The notes under the pieces: model-generated | The model's input: only the letters and a program-made list of their open reading frames with translations | Told to the model about the DNA's origin: nothing | Database searches by the model: none | From: Woeseiaceae bacterium | GTDB lineage: Bacteria > Pseudomonadota > Gammaproteobacteria > Steroidobacterales > Woeseiaceae | Length of the DNA: 64,000 nucleotides | Reading direction: 5' to 3' | Assembly (NCBI GenBank): GCA_030066735.1 | Contig: JASJBB010000007.1 | Span: 1-64,000, forward strand | Shown: one piece after another, positions 8,967-18,763 of the stretch | How positions within the stretch are numbered: the stretch's first letter is position 1 | How the letters are laid out: every line of letters starts with the position of its first letter | Position numbers and translations under genes: made by a program

Positions 8967-11531
8967 CTAACCGGCTTTTTTACGGGTCTTTTTCTTCGAC
9001 GTCTTCTTGCTGGTCGTTTTCTTTGCGGTCTTCTTTTTCGCCGCTGGTTTCTTTTTCGCCGCGGCGACCGCTGCCGTCCGGGGTTCGGCCTTCTGGCGCC
9101 CGATCTCCTCGGGCGCGAAGTCGTCAACCGCCAGCAGCGCCCTCACCTTATCATGGTATTCGCGCAGTTCGGCGGCCTCTTTCTTGCTGATGACACCGGC
9201 GTGCGCCGCCTCATCGATCTGCGATCCGAGGTAATCCGAGGTGATCAGGCCCTCACGCAGCGCCTGCTTGAGCCGGAGTTCGAGCGGGGCATAGGTCTCC
9301 GCTAACTGCAGCGCCTCCTGCAACAGGCCCAGCGGGTTGCCCGGTTCGATGGTCGTGTAGGCAAACTCGCTGAGTCGCTCGCGGGCCTCGCCCGTGCGCG
9401 TAATCAGGTCGACAACCTTCTGTGCAAGCTCGTCGGACGGCGCCGAATAGGTGCGGCCGCGCGGGAAGATGAATATGCGCAGGAACCCTGCCACCCAGCG
9501 ATTCGGGAAGTTGCGCAGGAACGAGTGCAGCGCCTCCTGGGCCTGGTACATCAGGGTGCGAACCGACCACTCGACGAGCGGCAGGTCCGTGGCCCGCCGG
9601 CCCTGGTTCTCGAAGTGCTTGAGGACGCAGGAAGCGAGGTACATCGAACTCAGGACGTCGCCGAGGCGCGCCGACAGCAGCTCGCGCTTCTTGAGCGCGC
9701 CGCCGAGAGTCAGCATCGCAAAGTCCGATGAGAGTGCGAACGCCGCACTGTAGCGGTTGATGTTCTGGTAGTAGCGCCGCGTCGGCGTGTTCAGCGGCAC
9801 GCGCGAGAACTTCGCATGGGTCAGCGCCAGGAAGAACGAGCGGGCCAGGTTGCTGATGGCGTAACCGATGTGGCCGAACAGCGCCCTGTCGAAATCAATC
9901 AGCCCACGATCTTCGTCGTCGTCGCTGGCGGCCTGCATCTCGGGCAATACGAACGGATGGCAGCGGATGGCGCCCTGGCCGTAGATGATCAGGCTGCGCG
10001 TAAGAATGTTGGCGCCCTCGACCGTGATCGAGATTGGCGTCGCCATGTAGGGGCGGCCGAGGTAGTTGCTCGGCCCCATCATCACGCCTTTGCCACCATG
10101 GACGTCCATGGCGTCATTGGCGATGCTGCGGCCGAGCTCGGTGCAGTGATATTTCAGGATTGCCGACGGTACGGCTGGCTTCTCACCGGCGCCAATCGCG
10201 CCCGACGTCACCGACAGCGCCGAATTGATGATGTAGCTGTGGCCGGCGATCCGCGTCAGCGCCTCGCCCACGCCCTCGAAATTGGCGATCGAGGTGCCGA
10301 ACTGTTTGCGAATGCGCGTGTACGCCCCCGAGGCGTAGCTGGCGGCCTGGCCGCCGGCGCACGAAGCCGACGGCAGCGAAATGGCGCGACCGACGGATAG
10401 CAACGTCACGAGCATTTTCCAGCCCTTGCCCGCCATTTCCTGGCCGCCAATGATGTAGTCGAGCGGCACGAACACGTCCTTGCCGCTGGTCGGGCCGTTC
10501 TGGAAGGCGATCGTCAGCGGATTGTGACGACGGCCGATCGTCACTCCCGGGGTGTCGGTGGGAATGAGTGCGGACGTGATGCCGTACTCGTCCTTGTCGC
10601 CGATCAGGTGGTCCGGGTCATACAGTTTGAAGGCCAGGCCGAGGACCGTCGCGACCGGGGCGAGCGTAATGTAGCGCTTGTCCCAGTTGAGGCGAATGCC
10701 CGTGATCGTCTTGCCGTTCCACTTGCCCTTGCAGACAACACCGCTGTCAATGAGCGACGCGGCATCCGAACCGGCTTCGGGCGAGGTGAGCGCGAAACAG
10801 GGTATTTCCTTACCGGAAGCGAGGCCCGGCAGATAGTGGTCCTTCTGCTCCTCGGTGCCGTAGTGCATCAGCAGTTCCGCCGGGCCCAGCGAGTTGGGCA
10901 CGCCGATCGTCGAACTGACCGTCGCGCTGCGGCTGCCGATCTTGACCTGCACCATGGCCACGGCGTACGGCGAAAACTCCAGTCCGCCGTACTTCTTGGG
11001 AATGATCATCGCGAAGAAACGATGCTCGATGATGAAGTCCCACACCTCTTTGGGCATGTCGCCGAGTTCGTGGCAGATCTGCCAGTCGTCGATCATGCGG
11101 CAAAGCTCTTCGCACGGGCCGTCGATGAAAGCTTGTTCTTCCTCGGACAGCTCGGGCGCCGGGAATTTCATCAACCGGTCCCATTCGGGCATGCCCGAGA
11201 ACAGCTCGCCGTCCCACCAGACGTTGCCGGCCTCGAGCGCCTCGCGCTCGGTGTCCGACATCGACGGCAGCATCTTGCGATAGATGTCGAGCAGCGGCCG
11301 CGTGATCTTCTCGCGACGCAGCTCGATCAGGTTCGGAATCACCATGACGCCGAACAGGGCCCAGAGAACCAGCAGCCAGAGCCACCAGCCGTTTCCGAAA
11401 ATCGTATAGGCCAGCAGCGCCAGGCCCGTGGCAATCGTCGATGTGCGCAGGTCAATGCGCTGATAGGCGAGATAGATGCCCCCGCCGGCAAACAGCAGGA
11501 ACCACGCCAGACTGACCAGGAACTCGGTCAA
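8967..11531 (-). CDS. fadE: Acyl-CoA dehydrogenase, FadE-type, with Lys/Ala-rich C-terminal tail
   Basis: [99 protein letters not shown] start overlaps mdh stop. Confidence 0.9.
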   Translation of the reverse strand: MTEFLVSLAWFLLFAGGGIYLAYQRIDLRTSTIATGLALLAYTIFGNGWWLWLLVLWALFGVMVIPNLIELRREKITRPLLDIYRKMLPSMSDTEREALEAGNVWWDGELFSGMPEWDRLMKFPAPELSEEEQAFIDGPCEELCRMIDDWQICHELGDMPKEVWDFIIEHRFFAMIIPKKYGGLEFSPYAVAMVQVKIGSRSATVSSTIGVPNSLGPAELLMHYGTEEQKDHYLPGLASGKEIPCFALTSPEAGSDAASLIDSGVVCKGKWNGKTITGIRLNWDKRYITLAPVATVLGLAFKLYDPDHLIGDKDEYGITSALIPTDTPGVTIGRRHNPLTIAFQNGPTSGKDVFVPLDYIIGGQEMAGKGWKMLVTLLSVGRAISLPSASCAGGQAASYASGAYTRIRKQFGTSIANFEGVGEALTRIAGHSYIINSALSVTSGAIGAGEKPAVPSAILKYHCTELGRSIANDAMDVHGGKGVMMGPSNYLGRPYMATPISITVEGANILTRSLIIYGQGAIRCHPFVLPEMQAASDDDEDRGLIDFDRALFGHIGYAISNLARSFFLALTHAKFSRVPLNTPTRRYYQNINRYSAAFALSSDFAMLTLGGALKKRELLSARLGDVLSSMYLASCVLKHFENQGRRATDLPLVEWSVRTLMYQAQEALHSFLRNFPNRWVAGFLRIFIFPRGRTYSAPSDELAQKVVDLITRTGEARERLSEFAYTTIEPGNPLGLLQEALQLAETYAPLELRLKQALREGLITSDYLGSQIDEAAHAGVISKKEAAELREYHDKVRALLAVDDFAPEEIGRQKAEPRTAAVAAAKKKPAAKKKTAKKTTSKKTSKKKTRKKAG

Positions 11532-12505
11532 AGCAACTCCTCAATAGCAGCACGTTCTTCCCGGAGTTCGACCTCGGTCGCGGTCATGCGTTCGCGGCTG
11601 AACTCGGAGATTTCGAGATCCTTGACGATCTCGTACTTGCCATCCTTGCATCGCACGGGATAGCTGTAAACGACCCCGGTCTCGATTCCGTAACTGCCGT
11701 CTGCGGGAATGCCCATGCTCACCCAGTCATCGCCGGCCGTGCCGAGCGCCCAGTCGTGCATGTGGTCGATCGCCGCCGAGGCCGCCGAGGCCGCGGAGGA
11801 GGCGCCGCGCGCCTTGATGATGGCCGCGCCGCGCTGCTGCACGGTGGGAATGAACTCGTCGGTCAGCCACGCCTGGTCCACCAGGCCTGCCGCGCTGTCA
11901 CCTTTGACCTCGGCATGGTGAATATCGGGGTACTGTGTGGCCGAGTGGTTGCCCCAGATGATCATCCCCCTGACGTCGCTGACGTGAGCGTCTGTCTTGT
12001 GGGCAAGCTGGGCGATAGCGCGGTTGTGATCCAGGCGGGTCATCGCCGTGAAATTGGCCGGGTCTATGTCGGGCGCGTTGCTCTGCGTGATCAGGGCATT
12101 GGTGTTGGCCGGATTGCCCACAACGAGAACGCGGATGTCGCGGCTCGCGTGATCGTTGATGGCCTTGCCCTGGACCGAGAAGATGGCGGCGTTGGCCTCG
12201 AGCAGGTCCTTGCGCTCCATGCCGGGACCGCGCGGTCTTGCTCCGACGAGCAGCGCGTAGTCGCTGTCCTTGAACGCAACGTTCGGGTCATCGGTGGCCA
12301 CGACACCCGCGAGCGTGTCGAACGCACAGTCATCGAGCTCCATCACCACGCCGTTGAGCGCCGGCAGTGCGGGCGGGATTTCCAGTAGTTGCAAAATGAC
12401 GGGCTGGTCGGCGCCGAGCATCTGCCCGGAGGCGATGCGGAAGGCCAGCTGGTAGCCGATTTGACCGGCCGCGCCGGTGATCGTGACTCGTACGGGTGAC
12501 TTCAT
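11528..12505 (-). CDS. mdh: Malate dehydrogenase
   Basis: [70 protein letters not shown]. Confidence 0.95.
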   Translation of the reverse strand: MKSPVRVTITGAAGQIGYQLAFRIASGQMLGADQPVILQLLEIPPALPALNGVVMELDDCAFDTLAGVVATDDPNVAFKDSDYALLVGARPRGPGMERKDLLEANAAIFSVQGKAINDHASRDIRVLVVGNPANTNALITQSNAPDIDPANFTAMTRLDHNRAIAQLAHKTDAHVSDVRGMIIWGNHSATQYPDIHHAEVKGDSAAGLVDQAWLTDEFIPTVQQRGAAIIKARGASSAASAASAAIDHMHDWALGTAGDDWVSMGIPADGSYGIETGVVYSYPVRCKDGKYEIVKDLEISEFSRERMTATEVELREERAAIEELL

Positions 12506-12598
12506 TATTACGTCCTGATTGGCAAGCGATGAGGCATTGGAAACCGGCGGCGATTCTAGCATCGCGCGCGTTTCGCAGCACTCGTTACTTGCCGCAAT

Positions 12599-13327
12599 TC
12601 AGGGCGTTTCGGTGTCCAGGAAGGCCTCGGCCCACAGCTGACGTTCCCGCTCGGCCGCAGCCGTGAATCCGGCCTCTTCGAGGGCGGCGATGCACTCGAG
12701 CCAGCGCCGTGACGTGTCACGCATGTCTGCGCCGCAGGACGGCGACGCATCCTCGAAACTGCGGAGCCGGAAATCCGCGCGCTCCTCGGCGGCCTGCGGC
12801 GCGGCGGAGCTCGCTGCGGGCGGGGCAGCAGGCGAGTCGTTCGGGCCTCGCTGCATGCGCGCCATCTCCTCGGCGCGGATCAGCATGTCGGCGTCCTGGA
12901 TAATGGCTTCCTCGAGCAGCCCGGCCGCAGGCTCCTGTTCCTGCGGCGCCGTGGTTCCGGTCGCCTTGGCTGCACTTCCCAGGTCGTTGCGCTGGCGTTC
13001 CGCATCGACCTCGGGCGCGGCGAGCTCGCGCGCGGCAGCGCTGTCCTCCTGTTTCAATGCCTGTGGCACAGCGTGACTTTGCGGCAGCTCTTCCTGGGAG
13101 ACCTGCAGCAGCAAGGTCGCCGACAGCAGCACGACCGCGGCCCATGCCGCAGGCCGGGTCCACAGCCGCAGGCGCGAGTAACGCGGACGGGCAGCCCGCG
13201 TGGCCTCGCGCAGGACTGCCTGGTCCAGGTGCGCAGGCGTGCGCTCCTGTGCCGCGCCGCGATAGACCTCGCTGACGCGCGGGTCGTCGGCAGCTCGCGA
13301 ATCCGGTGTCTTGCGTTCTTCGGTCAT
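12599..13327 (-). CDS. Putative anti-sigma factor-like membrane protein
   Basis: Single TM (AAWAAVVLLSATLLL); stop-start overlap with upstream ECF sigma gene. Confidence 0.55.
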   Translation of the reverse strand: MTEERKTPDSRAADDPRVSEVYRGAAQERTPAHLDQAVLREATRAARPRYSRLRLWTRPAAWAAVVLLSATLLLQVSQEELPQSHAVPQALKQEDSAAARELAAPEVDAERQRNDLGSAAKATGTTAPQEQEPAAGLLEEAIIQDADMLIRAEEMARMQRGPNDSPAAPPAASSAAPQAAEERADFRLRSFEDASPSCGADMRDTSRRWLECIAALEEAGFTAAAERERQLWAEAFLDTETP

Positions 13328-13875
13328 GTCGATTCCTCGCCAACCGCGGCGCGCAGCTTGGCCACGGCATAGCGCAGGCGGCTTTTCGCGGTTTCGCGGT
13401 TGGTGTCTGTCACGGCGGCGATCTGGTCGAGACTCAGTCCCGCCTCCTCTCGCAGCAAGAAGACGTCACGCTGCTCTTCCGGCAGGTCCTTGAGCGCGGC
13501 CTCGAGGCGCCGGCGCGCAAGGCTGCGCTCGGTCTCGGTCTCGGGCAGGTCGGCCGGGTCGGGCTGTGTGTCAGGCTCGACGTCGGCGATCTGGGTATGC
13601 CGCTTGTTGCGTCGCACGTGGTCGATGAAGCAGTTGTGGGCGACGCGATACAGGAAAGTCGTGAACTTGGCCGTAGGCCGGTAACTGCCACGGGCCCGGA
13701 CGATCTTGCTCCAGGCCTCCTGGAATATGTCTTCGGCGCTGTCGCGGTGTTGGCACAGCCGCAGCAGGTAACGGTAAACGGCGTCGTTGTGCCTGCGGTA
13801 CAGGACCTCGAACGCCTCGACGTCTCCGTCGCAGTAGCGCAGCATCAGGGCACTGTCGTCGGGCGCTTTATCCAT
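13324..13875 (-). CDS. RNA polymerase sigma factor, sigma-70/ECF family
   Basis: DVEAFEVLYRRHNDAVYRYLLRLCQHRDSAEDIFQEAWSKI; LPEEQRDVFLLREEAGLSLDQIAAVTDTNRETAKSRLRYAVAKL. Confidence 0.9.
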   Translation of the reverse strand: MDKAPDDSALMLRYCDGDVEAFEVLYRRHNDAVYRYLLRLCQHRDSAEDIFQEAWSKIVRARGSYRPTAKFTTFLYRVAHNCFIDHVRRNKRHTQIADVEPDTQPDPADLPETETERSLARRRLEAALKDLPEEQRDVFLLREEAGLSLDQIAAVTDTNRETAKSRLRYAVAKLRAAVGEEST

Positions 13876-14007
13876 AGGGCCAGCATAGGCGAGGATTCTT
13901 GCGCGCGAAAGCGGCCTGCGAGGCGTTCTCAGGATCTGGGCGTTCGCTGTCATAGCCCTTTAAACGCGCCATTTCGCGGTTCGGGTCTCGATGCGTGACA
14001 AAAAAGC

Positions 14008-14035
14008 TTGCAATCCGTTTTTTTAGTGTTATAGT
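14008..14035 (+). promoter_or_regulatory. Putative sigma-70 promoter for the small ORF/GntR-ABC operon
   Basis: TTGCAA (14008-14013), 16-nt spacer, TATAGT (14030-14035). Confidence 0.55.
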
Positions 14036-14049
14036 CAACTATAACACTA
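14024..14049. promoter_or_regulatory. Perfect 12+12 bp palindrome, probable GntR (YtrA-type) operator
   Basis: TAGTGTTATAGT-CA-ACTATAACACTA overlapping the inferred -10; upstream of GntR gene. Confidence 0.7.
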
Positions 14050-14085
14050 GCTCACCAAGCAGGAAGAACTCCCCGGAGTACAGCA

Positions 14086-14253
14086 ATGAAGGCTTTATTT
14101 GTACGATACCTCAACGAAATCGTCGGTTTGACGGTCATGGCGCTGATGGCGACGGCGCTGATTGCCGGCCAGGCAGACGCCGAGGTGCGCAAAGCTGCTG
14201 CTGAGCAAGAGCGTGAAATCCTCGAGATTCGGCTTATCGTTGCAGAAAAATAA
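14086..14253 (+). CDS. 55-aa small membrane/secreted peptide, not in ORF track
   Basis: ATG after GGAG; MKALFVRYLNEIVGLTVMALMATALIAGQADAEVRKAAAEQEREILEIRLIVAEK; hydrophobic core then polar helix. Confidence 0.6.
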   Translation: MKALFVRYLNEIVGLTVMALMATALIAGQADAEVRKAAAEQEREILEIRLIVAEK

Positions 14254-14328
14254 CAACAAGGAGTTTGCGCTGAACAACGTATTGGAAGTTTCCGTCACAA
14301 CGGCGAGCAAAGTAGCGACGGAGTCGTT

Positions 14329-14361
14329 GCGCCGGCCTCATACCGAGGCCGGCGCCTTTTT
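14329..14361 (+). terminator. Intrinsic terminator just upstream of gntR
   Basis: GCGCCGGCCTC-ATACC-GAGGCCGGCGC perfect 11-bp stem followed by CTTTTT. Confidence 0.8.
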
Positions 14362-14375
14362 GCAGGGCGTCTCGA

Positions 14376-14759
14376 ATGGACCCTAAATGGAATGAAGATC
14401 TGCCGATTTATCGGCAGCTAAGGGACCGCGTCGTCGCGATGATCCTCGAGGGAGTGCTCGGCGACGGCGACGCGCTGCCGTCGGTGCGCAACGTTGCCGC
14501 CGAGTATCGCCTCAACCCCCTGACCGTGCTGAAGGGCTACCAGGAGCTTGTCGACGAGGGCCTGGTCGAGAAAAAACGCGGCCGCGGCATGTTCGTGACC
14601 GACGGCGCCCGCAGCCAGCTACTCAAGGACGAACGGCAGCGTTTTCTCGACAAGGAATGGCCGGAGGTCGCCGCCACTATCAAGCGGCTGGGGCTCGATG
14701 CCGCGACGCTGCTAAATGAAATCGAATCGACAGAAGACGCAGGAGACAAGAATGACTAG
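14376..14759 (+). CDS. GntR-family transcriptional regulator (YtrA-like, short)
   Basis: LPIYRQLRDRVVAMILEGVLGDGDALPSVRNVAAEYRLNPLTVLKGYQELVDEGLVEKKRGRGMFV; 127 aa; precedes ABC genes. Confidence 0.9.
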   Translation: MDPKWNEDLPIYRQLRDRVVAMILEGVLGDGDALPSVRNVAAEYRLNPLTVLKGYQELVDEGLVEKKRGRGMFVTDGARSQLLKDERQRFLDKEWPEVAATIKRLGLDAATLLNEIESTEDAGDKND

Positions 14760-15609
14760 CCTGGTCACTGCCAGAAATGTTTCGAAGCACTTCAAGGATG
14801 TCCGCGCCGTGGACAGCGTCAGTTTCGAGATCGAAAAAGGGAAGATCATGGGCCTGTTCGGTCCGAACGGCGCCGGCAAGACGACCTTGCTCAAGGCCAT
14901 GCTGGGCCTGACTGACTGTGACGGCGAACTGTCCGTGCTCGGGCTGGATCCGTTCAAGCAACGCAAGGAGCTGATGCGGAACATCTGCTTCATCGCCGAC
15001 GTTGCGGTACTGCCCGGCTGGATCAAGGTGAGCCAGCTACTGGATTTCGTCGAAACGACACATCCGAATTTCTCCCGCAGCAGCGCCGAAGAATTCCTGT
15101 CGCGCACCAAGGTGCGAAAGGATGCAAAAGTGCGTGAGCTGTCGAAAGGCATGATCACGCAGCTGCACCTGTCGATCATCATGGCGATTGACGCCAAGTT
15201 GCTGGTGCTCGACGAGCCAACGCTTGGTCTCGACATCATTTTCCGCAAGGAGTTTTACAGCAACCTGCTGAGCGACTACTTCGATGGTGAGCGCACGATC
15301 CTGATCACGACGCACCAGGTCGAGGAGATCGAGAACCTGATGACCGACATCATGTTCATCAACGATGGGCGCATCCTGCTCGACTCGAGTATGGACGCGT
15401 TGCCGGAAACGTACGTCGAGCTCATGACCTCGGGCGAGGACGCCGATAAGGCGCGCCAGCTCGGACCGATCTACGAGCGTGACGTGTTCGGCAAGAAGGT
15501 CATGACCTTCGAAGGCAAGAGCAGGGAGCAGCTGGCCGATTTCGGCGAATGTCATACACCGTCGGTTGCTGACCTGTTCGTGGCCATGGTCAAGGGAGCG
15601 GCAGCATGA
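14752..15609 (+). CDS. ABC transporter ATP-binding protein
   Basis: GLFGPNGAGKTTLLKAML (Walker A); VRELSKGMITQLHLSIIMAIDAKLLVLDEPTLGLD; ITTHQVEEIENL. Confidence 0.9.
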   Translation: MTSLVTARNVSKHFKDVRAVDSVSFEIEKGKIMGLFGPNGAGKTTLLKAMLGLTDCDGELSVLGLDPFKQRKELMRNICFIADVAVLPGWIKVSQLLDFVETTHPNFSRSSAEEFLSRTKVRKDAKVRELSKGMITQLHLSIIMAIDAKLLVLDEPTLGLDIIFRKEFYSNLLSDYFDGERTILITTHQVEEIENLMTDIMFINDGRILLDSSMDALPETYVELMTSGEDADKARQLGPIYERDVFGKKVMTFEGKSREQLADFGECHTPSVADLFVAMVKGAAA

Positions 15610-16544
15610 GCGGCATGATGGGTAATCAGCTCGCGCTGGTAAAAAGAGAAGTCTGGGAACACCGCTCGATCTGGATTACGCCGGCAGCCGTTGCGTTTGT
15701 CGTGACGTTTATCGCGATCGCCGCCGTTGTCATGGTGGCGGCTTTCGGCGAGGCGATAAACCCCGAGATCGAGAGGATTGCTGACGCCACATTGCCGGAT
15801 TCGATACGAAGAGCGGCGCTTGCTGTGTTCCTTCTCGGCAATACGACCGTGTTCATGTTCGCCATGTGGTTCCTGATGATCTTCTACTGCCTGGATGCGC
15901 TGTACGCGGAGCGCAAGGACAGGAGCATTCTCTTCTGGCGTTCACTGCCGATTACGGACACCGAAACCGTTGTTTCGAAGCTGCTGACCGTACTCATCGC
16001 GATCCCCCTGGCAACGATGGGCGGCGTGATCATTTCTCACCTTCTCAACCTGATCATCATGAGCGTCTGGCTGAGTACGGAGGGTGTGAATCCCTTCCGG
16101 TTCATTTGGGGCGCCGTACCGCTGTTCGATACTTGGGCGGCTGTTCTGGTATTCCTGATTGCGATTCCGATCTGGATGTCACCATTGCTGGGCTGGTTGT
16201 TGTTCATATCAGCCTGGGCGAAGCGCGGTCCCCTCCTGCGGGCCGTATTGCCGATAGCGATTCTGCCGTTCCTCGAATACATCATCTTCAAGTCCTGGCA
16301 CCTCGGCCTGGCCATCGTAAAACGCCTCGGCCCCGAGACGATGCCGATAGTCGATGTCTTCGAATTTGCCGAGCAGTTCGATGAAGACAACCTGCATGAT
16401 GCCCTGGCAGAAAATATCAGCCTGCTTTCCATGCTGGACATCGGCAAGTTCGTGACGAGCACCGAGGTCTGGGGTGGGATCGTCGTTTGTGGTCTGTTCC
16501 TGACGGCGGCGATCTACGTCCGGCGCTATCGCGACGACAGCTAG
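15606..16544 (+). CDS. ABC transporter permease
   Basis: Multiple TM segments; start overlaps upstream ATPase stop. Confidence 0.8.
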   Translation: MSGMMGNQLALVKREVWEHRSIWITPAAVAFVVTFIAIAAVVMVAAFGEAINPEIERIADATLPDSIRRAALAVFLLGNTTVFMFAMWFLMIFYCLDALYAERKDRSILFWRSLPITDTETVVSKLLTVLIAIPLATMGGVIISHLLNLIIMSVWLSTEGVNPFRFIWGAVPLFDTWAAVLVFLIAIPIWMSPLLGWLLFISAWAKRGPLLRAVLPIAILPFLEYIIFKSWHLGLAIVKRLGPETMPIVDVFEFAEQFDEDNLHDALAENISLLSMLDIGKFVTSTEVWGGIVVCGLFLTAAIYVRRYRDDS

Positions 16545-17557
16545 GGGGACGGCTTCCCGGAAATATCGTGCTTCCTGAGTTTGCCGCGAAACTGGTGGTA
16601 GCTCAGGTTCAGCAGGTCGGCGGCCTTGCGTTGGTTAAAGCGCGCCTTGTCCAGCGCCGCCAGCAGCAACTCTCTTTCCGTGTCCAGGAGCCGCTGTGGC
16701 AGGTCGGCTGGCAGCAGCGGCGCCCGGCGCGGCCTGGCCGGACCGGGTTTCGAATCCGACTGCCGCACGAGCTTGTAGGGCGAGTCGAACGGGTCGAAGG
16801 CGATTCGCGAAATCGGCCGTTCGGGATCGTCCGAACGATACACCGACCGCTCGACCGTATTCTTGAGTTCGCGCACATTGCCGGGCCAGTCGTGCTTGAG
16901 CAGTGCTGACGCCGCGCGCGGCGAGAATCCCGGAAAGTAGGCGCGCCGCAGCTCGGCCGCCATGTTGACCGCAAACGCATGTGCCAGGGTCATCACGTCT
17001 TCGAGCCGCTCTCTCAGCGGCGGCACTGTAATCACGTCGAAGGCAAGCCGATCGAGCAGGTCCTTGCGAAAACGGCCTTCGGCCGCCCGGGCTTGCAGGT
17101 CGGCATTGGTCGACCCGACGATGCGCACATCGACGCGCAAGGTATCGCTGCCACCGACGCGCTGAATCTCCCCGTATTCGATCACCCGCAGGATCTTCTC
17201 CTGCATGCGCAGCGAGATGGTGGCGAGCTCGTCGAGAATCATAGTGCCGCCATCGGCGCGTTCGAAGTGGCCGATATGGGTCTTCACGGCGCCCGTGAAT
17301 GCGCCGGCTTCGTGCCCGAACAGCTCCGACTCGAGGATCGACTCCGTCAGCGCCGCGCAGTTGACCTTGACGACGCTCTGCTCCCAGCGGTCGGACAGGA
17401 AATGCAGGCGCGCCGCGATCAGCTCCTTGCCCGTACCTCGCTCGCCGACAACGAGAACCGGCTTGTCCAGCGGCGCCGCGCGCGAGACATGCTCCAGCAT
17501 CTCGAGAAACGCCGGGGCCTCGCCAATGATGTGCTGGTCGGGTCTGCGGGCGGCCAT
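16541..17557 (-). CDS. pspF: Sigma-54-dependent activator, PspF-like
   Basis: VVGERGTGKELIAARLHFLS, ESELFGHEAGAFTGA (GAFTGA loop), LDELATISLRMQEKILRVIEYGEIQRVGG; C-terminal HTH; no N-terminal receiver; divergent from pspA. Confidence 0.9.
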   Translation of the reverse strand: MAARRPDQHIIGEAPAFLEMLEHVSRAAPLDKPVLVVGERGTGKELIAARLHFLSDRWEQSVVKVNCAALTESILESELFGHEAGAFTGAVKTHIGHFERADGGTMILDELATISLRMQEKILRVIEYGEIQRVGGSDTLRVDVRIVGSTNADLQARAAEGRFRKDLLDRLAFDVITVPPLRERLEDVMTLAHAFAVNMAAELRRAYFPGFSPRAASALLKHDWPGNVRELKNTVERSVYRSDDPERPISRIAFDPFDSPYKLVRQSDSKPGPARPRRAPLLPADLPQRLLDTERELLLAALDKARFNQRKAADLLNLSYHQFRGKLRKHDISGKPSP

Positions 17558-17690
17558 ATGGCGAATTTAGCCAGATAATAGCGAAAAACGCGAATACCTA
17601 GTAAAAATCGCCACAAAATTCGCACGGCCAGTGCTGCGCAGATTCCCGAAATCCTCCTAGAATTAATTACTTATTGACCCTGCAAAATGT

Positions 17691-17705
17691 TGGCACGATT
17701 GCTGC
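17691..17705 (+). promoter_or_regulatory. Sigma-54 (-24/-12) promoter for psp operon
   Basis: TGGCACGATTGCTGC: GG and GC separated by exactly 10 nt; 40 bp upstream of pspA ATG, divergent from pspF. Confidence 0.85.
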
Positions 17706-17745
17706 AGCACTAGGGGTAGCTATTCACCAACACAGAGGACACACC

Positions 17746-18441
17746 ATGGGTATTTTCACGAGATTTAGCGACATCGTGAACTCCAACATCAACGCGATCC
17801 TGGATAAGGCTGAAGACCCTGAAAAGATCGTGCGCCTGATGATCCAGGAGATGGAAGACACGCTGGTCGAGGTTCGCTCTGCTGCCGCGCGGTCCATCGC
17901 CGACAAGAAAGACCTGAATCGCAAGCTCGAAGCGCTGGACCGCGAAGCGCGCGACTGGGAAGACAAGGCCGAGCTGGCCATTCGCAAGGCACGTGAAGAC
18001 CTGGCCAAGGCGGCGCTGGTCGAAAAGAGCCGCGTCGCCCGTGCCGCCGAAGTCCTCAAGCAGGACTATCTCGCGGTTGACGAGGGCCTGGCCAAACTCA
18101 ATGAAGATATCGCCCGCCTGGAGGCGAAGCTCGAAGACGCGAAGGCCCGGCAGAAGGCGTTGCTGGCACGGCACAAGACGGCCAGCAGCCGGCTCGCGGC
18201 GCGCAAGAAAATCCACGACTACAAGATCGATGATGCAATCACCCGTTTCGAGCAGTACACGCGGCGCATCGACGACGTGGAAAGCCGGGTCGAAGCCTAT
18301 GACCTCGGGCTGCCGAAAGACCTGAACCACGAGTTTGCGAGCCTCGAGGCAGAGGACGCCGTCAGGGATGAACTGGATGCGCTGAAGCGGCGCGTCGAGG
18401 GCCGCACCGACGAGGACGACAAGAACGTTGCAGAAAGCTGA
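17746..18441 (+). CDS. pspA: Phage shock protein A (PspA/IM30)
   Basis: MGIFTRFSDIVNSNINAILDKAEDPEKIVRLMIQEMEDTLVEVRSAAAR. Confidence 0.95.
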   Translation: MGIFTRFSDIVNSNINAILDKAEDPEKIVRLMIQEMEDTLVEVRSAAARSIADKKDLNRKLEALDREARDWEDKAELAIRKAREDLAKAALVEKSRVARAAEVLKQDYLAVDEGLAKLNEDIARLEAKLEDAKARQKALLARHKTASSRLAARKKIHDYKIDDAITRFEQYTRRIDDVESRVEAYDLGLPKDLNHEFASLEAEDAVRDELDALKRRVEGRTDEDDKNVAES

Positions 18442-18469
18442 GCCATTCCAACGATACCAAGGACAACAT

Positions 18470-18763
18470 ATGACTCAACGCAGCTGGAATATTGACTATG
18501 GACCCCTCCGTGGGTTCTACCGGGACCAGGAGAACGCATGGATCTTCGGCGTGTGCGCAGGCATCGCCGACCGATTCAATTTCCGCCTGTCGACCGTGCG
18601 CATCATCGCGGTCATTTGCCTGGTGCTGTTCTTCTGGTTGACCGCAGCCGTCTACATCGCCGCGACGCTGCTCATCAAGGAAAAGCCCCTGGTGTACTCG
18701 GGGCGCCGGTCGGAGTATGAGTTCTGGCGGCGACATCAGCGCGATTACTGGAGCGAATCATGA
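18470..18763 (+). CDS. pspC: PspC-domain membrane protein (copy 1)
   Basis: WIFGVCAGIADRFNFRLSTVRIIAVICLVLFFWLTAAVYIAATLLI. Confidence 0.85.
   Translation: MTQRSWNIDYGPLRGFYRDQENAWIFGVCAGIADRFNFRLSTVRIIAVICLVLFFWLTAAVYIAATLLIKEKPLVYSGRRSEYEFWRRHQRDYWSES

Noticed and set aside
7251-9305. 684-aa open frame on + strand
   Set aside because: Antisense to well-supported DUF3667-like and FadE genes; high-GC codon-bias artefact without recognisable motifs
16541-16544. Convergent ABC permease and pspF share stop codons in CTAG
   Set aside because: Real but a common compact-genome arrangement; no evidence of regulation
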